Shown: positions 48,447 through 61,565 of the stretch, piece by piece | Layout: every line of letters begins with the position of its first letter | Position numbering within the stretch: the stretch's first letter is position 1 | From: Apodemus sylvaticus | Lineage: Eukaryota > Chordata > Mammalia > Rodentia > Muridae | Assembly: GCF_947179515.1 (NCBI RefSeq) | Contig: NC_067481.1 | Coordinates: 45,845,900-45,909,899 of the forward strand | Length of the DNA: 64,000 nucleotides | Direction: 5' to 3' | Translations under genes and position numbers: made by a program | The notes under the pieces: model-generated | The model's input: the letters and a program-made list of their open reading frames with translations, nothing else | Told to the model about the DNA's origin: nothing | Databases searched by the model: none

Positions 48447-51346
48447 GTTTTTCAAGACAGGATTTCTCTGTATAGCCCTGGCTGTCCTGGAACTCATTCT
48501 ATAGACCAGGCTGGCCTCAAACTCAGAAATCTGCCTGTCTCTGCCTCCCAAGTGCTGGAATTATAGGCGTGCCACCACGCCCGGCTTTTTGGTTTATTTT
48601 CGAGACAAGATCTCGTGCATCCCAGGCCACCCTTGAGTTTATTATATAGTTGATGGCCTTAAACTCGGTCATCTGGGATTGCAAGCACGTGCCAGTTTTA
48701 GCAACTCTTCTTTCTCATCTATTTACTTTAGTATTAAAACAGCTCAGAGAGGGGAGACAAGGCTAGACGGGGTGTGTGATTACCCGGGGATGGGCAGACA
48801 CCAGGATGGGCAGACACCAGGGCGTGCCATTCCGGCCCCGCCTCCCTCCTCTAGTCCACACGCACCTGCATCGTCATCATCCACCTCCCCGTTGATCTCT
48901 GCTGCCCGAATGAGCCGGGCCTCCATCACTTCCATCTCCATCACTTCCATCTGCTTCTTCAGTGCGTCATACTGGGTCTGAAGGAGACAGCCTGTCAGCC
49001 TTGCCAGTCCTCCCTGGCTTGTCCTACCCAATGTCCTAAAGCAGCGGCCACACACTTACCCCAGGCAGGCAGAGATGCTGAGCTAGTAGGGGAGGTGCCG
49101 AGTGTGGCGGTCACTAGCCTGCCATCTTCACCCCCATCTCACCTGTAGCTCTTTCATCTCCTTCTCCGTCCGGAGCCTCTCGGCTGTCTCCGCGTCCAGC
49201 AGCTGGGAGGCGGACTCTCCTGTGTTGCGCTCATCAGTCAGCTCCGATGTCAGCTCTGAGATCTGGGGTTGGGGGAGGGGGGTCACCGGTTGAAGTGACT
49301 GCCTCAGTCAGCCAGAACTCCAGGCTCGTGGGCCGGGGCAGGGCGCCTTGGGACAGTGGGCCGGTGCGTCTGGTGACTGGGCTCACTCACCCGGGTCTCC
49401 AGCCGGTCGCTGTTGAGCCGCAGCTCGGTCCTCTCCTTCTCCACCTTCTCAAGCTTGCTGCGCAGCTGCTGGATCTCTTCCTGTGGGGAACCAGTGAAAG
49501 GCCGGAAGGCGTGAAGACCCCGGGTCTGTCCGTGAGGACACAGGGGAGGCACACCCACAACAGGAGGGCCTCCAGGACTCCTGAGCCTCTCCATATATAA
49601 TGATGCCTGCAGTGTTACCCTAAGAAGCCACTAGGGCCCAGACAGCATTCCAGAGGGACATCTGTGTGATGGGCACGGTTCAGAGACACCATCTTCCATC
49701 TGATCCTAAGAGCACCTCAGCCCAGGGCAGACCAGCAAGACCCCTGTATATACATGGAGTCCCTCCCAGGACCCAGCTGGCCCCGGAGGTCACGCACGTC
49801 TTTGTTTCGGATCTGCTCCTCTGACAGCTGGACTTGGATGAGGGGCCGCACAGTGGTGAAGAGCTTCCACCAGGGCCAGTCCTTCACGCCCTTGTTCTTC
49901 TTGATGTTCTTCTGCACACAGCGAATGGCCAGGTCCTGGATCTGCAGTTGAGTTTGACACATGATGGACTTTCAGTTCCCCCGGCCAAGCCACTTCCTGG
50001 TTGGCGCCCCAGGACCCTCGACCCAGAACCAGACCCTTTTGTGCCCACCTTGGCTCCTGCATCCCCTCACCCCTCTGAGGGTGGGCGGGCCCGAGCCGGG
50101 TGTACAGGGAACTCACGTCCCACTGTCATTAGGAATAATTTCATCTGCTTTATTTGCTGCCTGATTATTTCCAGCACCCTGGCCTAGCTGCGCTATAAAA
50201 CCTAATCTTGCTGAAACACAAGAGGCGGCAGTGCTGGCTGTTTTATGGACTTGCTAATAAGAAAAGGAGTCGCTGACACAGCTCCTTAATCTTCATAGAG
50301 CAGCCCATGAACCAGAGCCCACCTTTGCCTGGGCCCTGCTTCCCTCCCCCGCCCCCCGCCCCACAACACAGTACCCTGGCTGGGGCACATGCCCACACTG
50401 CTTGGCACTCAAGCATGCTTCCCACTCTGGCCCAAGCATGATGCTCTAGGGAGGTTCCACCTCCTTCTCAGATGATGATAACTGCTTGGGCTCCCTGGCA
50501 TGCATCCTGCGTGCCCTCCCACAGGTACTCTGCTGTGCCATCTAGGCTGAGGCGGCCCCAGAGCGCACCTTTCTCTTCTTGAAGTGCTGGCGGGCAAGGT
50601 AGCCCCTGCAGGCTGCCTGGAACAGGGTTAGGTGCCTGCTGGTTTGCTCGTCTCGTTGTTCTTCCAAGCGTGCCAACGTGCCTGCCCGGAAGAACACCTG
50701 TCGGGGAAGCAGGCTGGTAAAGGCTGGAGACTAGGCTGGGGCAGCAAAGAGACAGGGAGCTGGCACAGGGGACCAGCAGCCGAGGGAGTGTGGAGCCTGG
50801 TTCTAGAACAGCCTGAAAATCCACTTGCCCAAGAGAGGAAGGAAGGTGCTCAACAGGGCTGTCGGGGAGGGCCAGGCCCAGGTGGAAGGCTAACTTCAAA
50901 GAGCAATGGCCGCAGCACATAGAGAGAAGATACCCGGCAAAGGAGCAGGAAGCCCTCACAAGGCGGGGAGGCCCCTCAGCTCTATCTGAGGTCCTGTCAC
51001 TGTGCTGCGTGGCAGCGTGGCAGGGCAGGGCCCAAGCACAGCTCAGGTGAGGCAATGTGTCTGGGTGAGGCGATGTGTCTGGGTGTGAGAGGAAGGTCTG
51101 AGATCTGCATGTGGGGGAGAGGCTGGGGTGGGGGTGGGGCTTCTGCCCATCCACCTCCTGCTCAGCTTCATTCCAGCCACCGCCTCCTCTTTCATGTCAC
51201 TGCCCCGCCCCTACCCCCAGGTTTCACACTCTCAAGAAGAAGCTGGTGAGGTGGGTGGGAATGGGCCCCAGCAAGAGACCTGTCACACAGGTTTGGGGGC
51301 TGGAGGACAGATGTGTAGGGAGCCTGCTGGGCACCCTCCACCCAGA

Positions 51347-51400
<54 letters not shown>

Positions 51401-51431
51401 GCCCTGAGCACTGGCCTGGCCTTAGAGGAAA

Positions 51432-51470
<39 letters not shown>

Positions 51471-51989
51471 GCCCTGAGCACTGGCCTGGCCTTAGAGGAA
51501 AAGGGAGCGGAGATGGCGACTGGCATCCTTGACAAGGCAAACGGGCACTAAGTACACACCTACCCTCACCTGGGACAGAGCACAGGAAAATCTCCCTCTT
51601 AGAGGCAGCGAGATAAGCTGCCAAGCCTGACAACCTGAGAGTAATGCCCAAGACCACACAGAAGGAGGAGAGAACTGCCTCAAGCTACCCTGACCACTAC
51701 ATATGTACTGTGGCATGCACACATCCATAAACAAACAAAACAAACGAGTAAATAAATAATATGACTGATAAATATAAGTTATCTTTAAAAAGAAAGGCAG
51801 GCTGGAGAGGTGGCTCGACAGTGAAGGGAACTACCTGCTCTTCAGGAACACCTGACTTGGTTCAAAGCACCCATCTCAGGTGCTCACAATTCCATCTGAA
51901 CTCTAGTTCCAGGGGATGCTCTCTTCTGGCCTCTGTGTGGACCTTCACACACATGGCACACGCTCACATGCATATGTGTGCATATAAAC

Positions 51990-52033
<44 letters not shown>

Positions 52034-55000
52034 CACTGGTAACATAAAGTCCTTATGGGGAAGGATCCCAGAGTCCCCTTCAGGGAAGAGGTAGGGAAAG
52101 CGCCTAAACCTGGTCAGAGCATAGCATCTGGTGACATCACAGAAGCCTCGTCCTTAAAGACCAGCTCCACTCTGTGTTCCTGTCCCAAATCCTATCAGCT
52201 GGCAGAGTGGGTTCCTCGTGCATCCTAAGTCTGACTCATACCTCAGTTTCTAGTAATAAACACGCAAGCCTCTAGGGGAAGAACAGCCAGTTTGCTCCTA
52301 GGTCAAGCAAACAAACAGGGGAAAGGAGTATGCACACAGAGAGCCGGAATGGTTCAGAAACACAAGGAGAAATAATGCTCTAAAGGCTACAGATGCAAGC
52401 CTTAAATCTCGTCAGTGTCTGTGGAGCTAAGGGTCCTTTCTTTCTGAGGGGAGTTAAGGAGATGGCTCGCCCTGTTAAGTGCCTGTTATAGAAGCCAAAC
52501 GACCTGAGTTCAGGCACCCAGCACCCAAATAAAAGTCAGGCGTGGTAACATTTGTCTGTAACCCTAGTCCTGGGGACTGGGTAGGGCACAGAGAGAGGAC
52601 AGTCCTAGAGTGTGCTGGCTGTCCTGTGAATTCCCAACTCAGTAAGAGACCCTGGTTCAAAAAACTTAAGACTGACAGGCCTGAGGAGGTGACTCAGTGA
52701 ATTGTCATTTGCCACCAAACCTGAGGACCTGAGTCAGATCCACAGTGCCCACATGGTAGAAAGGAGAACGAACTTCTACAAACTGTCCTCTAACACAAGG
52801 ATGCCCATACACCCTCCAACTCTCTAAATAAATAAATGTAACAAAGATAATAATAATAAAAAATAAGGTGGAGAGCCAGGGAGAAGGACAGCAGACTCAA
52901 CCCCTGGCCTCCACTCCACAGCACCTACTACAAGCATATGTGCATGAATGCACAGTTACGCACAGAGGGAAGCACTAGGGACAGCCTCTCATCATCTCCT
53001 TCCTTGAGTACTCATTAATGCAGATTTTACAGATTCAGGAGGATCTCGGGCTCCCAAAGTCTTAGCCTGACCTTTCAGGGGCCTAATGAAGCCACTCCAC
53101 TGAAGCATTAGGACAGACACCCAGTCCCTGATCACCAGCCAGTGCTAAGTGCAGCCTGCAAAGCTAAAGCTTCTTGTCTCAGAGCAAACACCCAGCCTTG
53201 CCCCCTCTCCCTTGAGTACCAGTAGGCCCGGTGGCTCACCTGCCTCAGCTTGGTACCTGGAAGGACTCAGGACAGCTGAGGGTCTAAGATGTAGCCAGAA
53301 GAAGAGCAACCTGTACAGGCCTGCTCCTGCCTGAGATGTGTCTGGGAAACTAGAAACTGTCTTGGAGGAGTGCCACTCCCAGTACCAGCCTGCAGCGGTC
53401 CAGCCAGCTAGAGAGGAAGGAGCTCACCGAAAAACCTGGGTGTGAGCTAACCTGAGAGGCACTGAGAAGCTGAAGGAATGGTTTTGACTGCAGGCAGCCC
53501 AGCTGGCAGTCTCTGAGTCTCACACAGTGTGTGTGTGTGTCTGTCTGTCTGTCTATGTCTGTGTATCTATCTGTCTGTCTGTCTGTCTATGCCTGTGTGT
53601 GTGTCTGTATATGTGTGTCTGTGTGTATGAGTGTATGTCTGTGTGTGAGGTGTATGTGTATGTGTCTGTGTGAGTATATCTCTCTATGTGTATGAATTTG
53701 TGTGTGTATCTCTGTGAGTGTGTCTTTTTGTGTATGTGTGTCCGTTTTCTGTCTGTCTATGTCTGTATGTGTATGTGTATCTGTGTATGTCCATGTATAT
53801 GAGTGTGTGTACGTCTTTGTGTCTTTTTGTGTGAGCAAATGTGTGTGTATGTCAGTATATGTCTCAGTGCATGTGTGTGTGTATATGTTTATGTGTGTGT
53901 GTGTGTGTTTCTGTGTGTGTACGCAGTGGAGGTTGCCCAGAGAGAAAGGAAGGGAGCCACATGTCATAGGTAAAGCAGAGACCAGAGCAGAAAAATAACA
54001 CCAAAGGGGTGGGGACAAGCACAGAATATGGAGAGAGGAAACTCAGGAGCAGAAAGCAACACACAGGGCAGAAGGGACCGTGACGACTCAGCGGAGAGGA
54101 GAGAGCCAGGGGCACCAGGTGCTGAGATGAGAAGACACAGGGAGAGTCTGGAAACACTGACAGAGGACAAGGACCATGCGCCTCTCCCTCCACCTCACAC
54201 TGCAAGAGGCCCTGCCACCAGGAACCCTCCCCCCTCGGCTGACAGAAGAGCACTGTATCAGTGACTCTCTGCCCTTGCTCCACGCCAGCCCCCAGAGCAC
54301 ATTCAAAAAACGACTCCTATCCAAGCTTTCCAGCCAGGGGAGGGGCGGGCGTGGCTCCCTGCCTGTAGAAGCCGGCTCCAATGGCCTTTAGTGTGAGCAC
54401 AAGGTCAGGAGTGCCGGCATTTTATGCTGCACATTCCATTTGGATGAGGATGTGGCCTGTGGGCAGGTGGCGGCCCAGCTCACCGTGTCCTTGCTTGCTC
54501 TTACAGACCCGGGTAACATTCTGGAACCCTGGTCCCACTACCTCTGGCCTTCCCAGCCCCTCCCTTCAAATCCAGCTCTTCCGTTTCCCACTCCCCAGAT
54601 GGGCTTCAGGCCAGGTTCAGAGCCACGTTCCAACAGAGGTTTCACCGTCCTGAATCAGTTGGCTATCTTGGCAAGAAAGTGGTTTGCTAAAACTGGAACA
54701 GCTACGCCCTGGCTTCTGCCTGAAGAAAAGGTAGTTCCTAGGTGGCCAGTGGGGAGCTGGGAAGCAAGACTCAGAAGGGACCCAGGGGATTGCAAGGCCT
54801 GACAAAGCAGCAGAACAGGAAAGAGGCCCAGCCACCTGTGAGGGCCACCAGGGAGAAAATACCTAGTTGCCCGCCTGTGGGCCACTTACCCGGCTCAGGC
54901 CCATGCAGCAGCTGCTCTTTTCCAGGTCCAGGGACTCCAGCAGCTCCTCCACAGCCTGAGGAGAGAAAGGCCACCATCAGGCCTGCACAGGCTCTCGCCA

Positions 55001-58000
55001 TCTCCACTTACTCAGCCCCCGCCCCTGTCCCTCATTTCTTCCATAGACCCCTCAGGTAGGTTTCCATGGTGCTGCTACTGTGTCCACTCTGGGGACCAGA
55101 GGTAACTAGAAGAGGAACAAATTGTGTTCCTGAGGAGCAAGACGAGTGGGAGGCAAGACAAGTGAAGTTCATCAAAATAAAAGGCATGGAGGTCAGTCAG
55201 GAGCAGAGGCCAGTCAGGAGCAGAGGCCAGTCAGGAGCAGAGGCCAGTCAGGGGCGGAGGCCAGTCAGGAGTGGAGGCCAGTCAGGGGCGGAGGCAGTCA
55301 GCGGCAGAGGCCAGTCAGGAGCGGAGGCCAGTCAGGAGTGGAGGCCAGTCAGGGGCAGAGGCCAGTCAGGAGCGGAGGCCAGTCAGGGGCAGAGGCCAGT
55401 CAGGGGCGGAGGCCAGTCAGGAGCGGGGAGTGAAGGACCCCAGAAGAGCACGGCTTGGCCTGATAGAAAGGGGCAGTGCTGCCAACCTGGGCAAAGTCTG
55501 GGATCACAAGATACAGGAGTGAGGGGTGGGGATTTAACAAAAGAAGTCAGTAGCAGTCAAGGTGTGGGGAACCCTGTGTGCTGGGGGGGACTTGGCTCGG
55601 TTCTCTCAGGAAGGACAGAGTCCAAGTTGGAGAGGTTACTCACCAAGGCATGGGACATATGAAGAAGAACAGGTCTGAGAGGCAAGAGAATGAGAGGTCT
55701 GAGCGTGCTCAGTCTGGGGTGACAGAAATCCCAGGCAGTGAGATAGACACATGCACCAGGGGTGCGGGAGAGAGGTCCAGCAGCAGCACTGATCAGAGAA
55801 TGTGATAAGAGATGGGCGTGAGTGGGGCTGTCCAGGAAGAGAGGGCGGAATAAACAATAGAGCCACGATGGCGATGGTGAACTGAGGGGTGAGGTCTTTA
55901 CTGAAGTGGTGAGTGGAAGCAGAAGTCTCCAGGGGCCGCGCGAAGAGCAGGGACTGGTGTGCTAGGCACGGCAGCAGAGAAGGGGAGCAGCAAACAGGTC
56001 AGAATGACAGAGCTCTCTGTAAAGCCAAGAACTCAAGGAACAGCCAGGCAGGTGCTGCACTTGGGAGCTGGAGGCAGATGGATCTCTGTGAGTTCTAGGG
56101 TAGCCTGATCTACATAGTGATTTCCAGGAGACTCAGGACTACAGGGTGAGACTCTGTCTCAAAAAGAAAAAAAAAAAATTGGGGGGGAGGGGTACTGGAG
56201 AGATGGCTCAGAGGATAAGAGCACTGACTGTTCTTCCAGAAGTCTTGAGTTCAATTCCCAGCACCCACATGGTGGCTCACAACCATCTGTAATGGGATCT
56301 GATGCCCTCTTCTGGCCTCCATGGTCACAAGCATGCAAGTTGTATACATACATGCAGGCAAAATACTTAAACACATACGAATAAATGAATCCTTTTCTTT
56401 TTTAAAAAAAAATTCAAGGAACAGAGAACAGAAAAGTGCCCAGTGGCTCTAGCAACACTGGGGTGATGGAGGAGCAGCCCCAGAACATCAGAGAGGAGAA
56501 CAGGCCACTGAGGCGGACGGACAGATGACAGCAGAGCTCCAGAGAGAAGACTGGATGGCCTCAGGCGAGAGTGCTGATGAGACAGTTAGCTGGGTGACAC
56601 CGGGCCTCTCAGGTAGAGGCTGTGTCCTCGCCGATACCTCAGGAACCATTCCAATAGACAAAAGAGCTAGGAGAGGTTGAAGATCAAAGCATGAATGGTT
56701 AATCCCTGATGGAATGGATTCTAAGCTGCAGAGGAAAGAACTGCACAGAAAATGCCCTATCTCCACCTTGCCTCCACCAAGACAGATGGGGGACAGGAAG
56801 GAGGAGGACGATGAAGAGAAGCGTAAAGATGGTAGACAAAGCTGGACCCTGGATTTCAGAGTCAAGGTGGTCTGCTGGAAAGATGGTGTGGGAAGGCAAG
56901 GGAGGGAAGATGGGAGCAGGGAGGTGAACGCAGGGCAGGCTAGGAGCTTGGTGCCGAAGCCACCTAAGGAAGGACGCACGGAAGCCTTACTAGGCCGTCC
57001 AAGGGCCCACCTAGAGTTGAAGATCATAAGCCTGTAGGGGTTAAGTCTACAGAGTTGTTCCGTTTCTTTCCCTGGCCCTTGGGGGTCTAACATGAAGATC
57101 TCAGCCACCTGAAGGCTGGCCCTCCTGAGCAGGGATAAGAGGGCGAGCACAGAAGTGAAGTCATTTTTTCTTCTCTTCCTTCCTTCCTTCCTTCCTTCCT
57201 TCCTTCCTTCCTTCCTTCCTTCCTCCCTCCCTCCCTCCCTCCCTCCCTCCCTTCCTTTCCTCCTCCTCCTCTTCCTCCTTCTTCCTTCCTTCCTTCCTTC
57301 CTTTCTTCCTTCCTTCCTTTGTTTCTTTTAGTCCTAGCTGTCCTGAAACTCACTATGTAGATCAGGCTGGTCCTGAGCTCAGAGATCCACCGGCCTCTGC
57401 CTCTGACTGCTGGGATTAAAGGCATGCGCCACCACTGCCCGGCTAGTACACTTTTAAATAGTGATGGATCAAAGAATAGATTTGGTCAAGACCGGAAAGG
57501 TCTCGCTGAGTCCCAGCAGATTCCTGAGCGGGGGACACTTTTCTGTAAGTAGGATGCTGTGATCAGAGACGTTCATGTGGGAAGGACAGCATTCCCAGGG
57601 AGACCGGTACAGTCTGTAGCCATGACAGGGGAGTGAGGATAAAGTCAGAACCTACGAGAGGAGATGAGGCAGAACCTGACACCCCCAAGACTGCACACAT
57701 CTTTGAGGCTTCTGTGAGTGTATGTTTGCGAGTCAGGGCATTGGTGACTGTGAAGGGACAGACTAGGCAATGCCGTGGGCTCTCCTTCTGCTTTTGTGCC
57801 TTCCCTTCAGAGAAGCCTCCTGAGGAATGAGGTGCTTTCAGAGTCAAGTTGGAAGTGTGAGGCAGGTGCACAAGGAAGGAACCTATTGGCTGCCTGAAGA
57901 GTTGCCTCTGGAGGGCAAGGTGGCAGGATAAAGTGGTAGACAGTCCTTCTGCAGTTCCTGACTGTAAGAGGCTTGCAGACCTGTATACCCCTGGCACCAA

Positions 58001-58723
58001 AGTATACACGCCCCCTCAGCCTCCTCCTAGGAAGGATGCTTGCCCAGTCCTAGACAGATTGCTACTTCAGGAATGGAGGCCAAGGTCAAGGGACCTCAGT
58101 GGGAGACACAAAACACAAAACCTTGTCACCCAGTTGGGAGGCTCTGGCATGTTTGCTCATATGACTATCTGGCTTCCTAAGACACAGACACCTAAGTCTT
58201 TGGCCTTCAACAACGGTAGCTCCTCTCCAATTCTGCAGCCTGTGCTCTGAGCTGACTTCACACTGCCACAGTATTATGTCTGTCCTAGCCATGGCTGGCT
58301 GGAACTCAGTAACCTTGAGCAAGAACCAGTCTGCAATGTCTAGGAAAGAGGGGCAGAGGGCTCTGCATGAATGAGGAGGATTGCAAAGATCCTGGAGACC
58401 CAAACCTACCCGCTTCTCATCCACCACGATGTAGTTACGCCCATGTTTCTTGGTCAGGTGTGGAGCCAGGACATCAAAGCGCCGGCGGAACTCAGAAAAC
58501 ACCATGTGGTCTGGGTAACCTGGAGGGTGAACCAGAGCCAGATCGTCAATACCTAGCTTGATCAGGTGGGCGGGGCAGGGAGGTGAGGGGGTGGGGGGGG
58601 ATGGTGGTAGTTGTGGACAGGAAAGGCCCAGAAAGGATGGACCCTCAGCTAAAGCAGGATATGAAGGCTTTAGCTCAGGGTAAAGCATGGATATAGCCCC
58701 AAATTTTATTCCCAATACTATAA

Positions 58724-58756
<33 letters not shown>

Positions 58757-61525
58757 TCTCCCTCTCCCTCTCTCTGTCAAAGTCATATGGTTGTGAGGAG
58801 TTGGGTCCCACCCAGGCTAGCCCCCACAGTTTTTTCAATCTGATGTCCTACTGCTTTTCCTTACTAAGGCTGCAAGGCTTCGCTCAGTCTCTGTATTACC
58901 ATAGAGACCTGAACTTGGAAGGGTAGAAAGTAGCCCAGAGAGGTCCCCAGACCTCCCAGCTGTCCTCCGCGATCTCCATTTGGAGGGCTTCCTGAGTGTG
59001 CCCCCTTCTCTATCATGAGCTGAAGTCACACTCCAGGCCCATCTTCACCTTTAAATAGGGCCCTGGACCTTATTCCACACGGCAGTCACAGAGACCAAGT
59101 CAGAAGCTAGGTGGTAAGCACAGCTTAGGGTATAAACACGCAGTGAAATGGGACTTCCCTGTCCCTTGTCTCCTGAAGCAGGATTATGGAAGGGTTCCAT
59201 CCCCGCCCTACCTTGACCTTGAATTTAAAGCTAAAAGACAAAAACAAGAACCAGAAAACCCTGAAATTCTCTTCCCCTGAAGAGTGTCTGGACTTGTGGT
59301 CAAGTGAAGGGTGAGCTGCTCCGGCTCAGAACAAGGTCAGGCGAGAGGCTAGCAGGAGTAGACTCCAATTATACCGATTTCACCCGGGCCCACAGCAGAG
59401 GGCCAAGGCCCACTCCCTCGGATGCAGAGTTCCAAGCCAGAAAGGGATTCCCAAGTGGATCCGTCAGCTTTCAGCCTAGGGAACTGAGATTGGAGTCCCA
59501 GGGTTGCCCAAGGTCACCAAGGCTGCGGCTGGAGGCAGAAGTGGAGTTCACACCTGGGCTGCTGACAGCCAGCTGGGGGCTTGCTCTGGCTGGCCAGCTC
59601 CGGGAAAGCCTCCAACTGGGAGAGAGAGGAGGCTGATGCATGTGCCTGATAATTGAAACAGGAGGCGGGGGCCGCCGAGGGGCCGAGACAAAGTGAGCTA
59701 TTGATTGTATCTGAATTGCAATTAAATTGATGGGCCAGGATAGCAGGTCTGGACGCCTGGCATCTTAATTAATCATCAGTGCTATCGATGGTGGCTGGGG
59801 GCCGGGGGAGGGGGAAGGCTGCTGCCGCTGGCCTCATCGATCTGCTTGTTTGAGTAAAGCACATTGATTTTGGTTCAGAGCGGTAACAATCTGGTTTTGA
59901 AATAATAAACACCAACTCCATATCAAGACGTGCGGACGGATCGATGATTTATTTGGAACAGGGTAGGGAGCCTGTTTCCTGGCTTTCACTACTGAGGAAA
60001 AATGAGGGTGCTTGCGGGGATACCTCGAGGGACCTGTCTGTGGGTGGGCGGGGCCGGCCTGAGCTTCTAGGTGATGGGAAGGGAACAGAGCAGAAACCTG
60101 GCAATTCCTAATCTCACTGCAAGAGGCCTACCAGGCTGGAATCCAGCTCTGCCGCTGGGTGACCCTGGGCACGCTCCTTAGCCTCTCTGAGCCTTGCCTC
60201 CGTAGTTAGGGATGATGGTAGTTACTGCTTCAGGAGGCTCCGTGAATCACTGTGTGGAGGAGGTGGGAAGAGCGCTTGGCCAGCCATAAATACCGCACAG
60301 ATGGCAACTACTGCCACCGTCCTTGTCCCCTCCCCCTGCAGCTGGGCCCATTAAAAGGGTCTTTCTGACCTTTCTTGGGAATTTTATGTACTTCCGAGAG
60401 ATTTAGCACCTGTTTCCCCTTGGGCAGGTGGAGCTGAAAGGGCACTGAGTTTCTTACGGGATGCTATGGACAGAGCCGACCTGCCACACCAGGGAAGATG
60501 GGGAAGAGGGGCCTCGAGAGCAAATGATAGGGCATTTGGGATGGAGCGTACACGCCTGTGTGCGCATGCGCGTGCACGTGTAGGCCTAGAATGAGCAAGG
60601 TTAGGCTGGGAATAGTAAGAAGAAAGAACCTTCAGAAGGAAGGAGACCTTAAGCCAGTCCCTAGACAAAACAGCAGCAGGGGTGAGGGTGGGGGAGGGTG
60701 GGGGCGGGGGTGGGGAGCACCTCTGGGAAAGAGGTCCAGGGCTCGCTTGGGGCGGGCGGGGCAGATGCCTCACCTTGGCGGTACATGCGCATTGCATCAA
60801 GCAGGCGAGATCCCCTAAGCTGGGCGCGGAGCAGGGACACATCCAGTTGCAGCAGCCCAGCCTCGCAGGGGTCTCCCGGGGGCAGGTCCAGCTCACTGCT
60901 GCTGCTAACTCGGCGGGAAGAGGCAGATCGGGGTTCCCCAGGCCAGCCCTCGGCCACAGGAAGGAAGCAGTGCACGAAATGCATCTTGGACCTCTTGATG
61001 GTATCAATGAGGGCATCCTGTCAAAGGGAATGGGACCGCCTTCAGTGCTCTGATGTCTGGTACCTCCTCTCCTCGTAGGAGAGCAGCTCGTCCCCCACCT
61101 GCTAGGACATTGTTAAGCCCAGACACCTCTGCCCTCCTGAGGCCTGGCTGGCCAGTCATAACCGCCCCGTTGGCGGTGATCAAAGCACGTGGGTCTCAGT
61201 GGGCACGGACGGACGCCATGAGTGTGCTGAGGGCCAGAAGTCAGGGACCTGGGGCCTTGGGGGACACTTACCACCTGCAGCTTAATCTGTATGCACAGTG
61301 ACTTCTTCTTGACAGCTGCCATGCCGGTGGTAAACGTTTTCCTCATGCTAGTCGCCCGGCGCAAGGCCAGCTGGGAGCCACCTTCCAGGCCTGCAATGGA
61401 GCCTGAGAGCACCGTGGCACTGCCTGCCCGGCCCAGAAACAGGTTGCTGATGATCTTTCTGCAGGAGGCAAGCCCAGAAAAGAAGTTAAAATGTGAGGGA
61501 ATAGAGGCTGCTCCTTAGGAACCCC

Positions 61526-61565
<40 letters not shown>

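Larger units (their letters stand above)
50698..54889 (-). other. Myo18a: Myo18a intron between exons w6 and w7
   Basis: Repeat-rich: duplicated (TC)n unit, B3/B2-like SINEs, a nested SINE complex and a 400-bp GT-rich tract. 53960-54880 is mostly unique. No exon found. Confidence 0.65.
54956..58409 (-). other. Myo18a: Myo18a intron between exons w5 and w6
   Basis: Contains a 17-bp minisatellite, B1 and B2 SINEs and a (CTTC)n-tailed B1. 57450-58400 is unique and 56420-57160 largely unique. No exon found. Confidence 0.65.
58520..60773 (-). other. Myo18a: Myo18a intron between exons w4 and w5
   Basis: (CA)n at 58723-58757 and G-rich repeats at 60682-60716; otherwise almost no repeats. 59640-59960 is an unrepetitive AT-rich block with six ATYGAT motifs and several TAAT cores, a candidate enhancer. 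Confidence 0.65.

Noticed and set aside
53587..54018. His/Thr-rich and Cys/Val-rich frames
   Set aside because: They are products of the GT-rich repeat tract.
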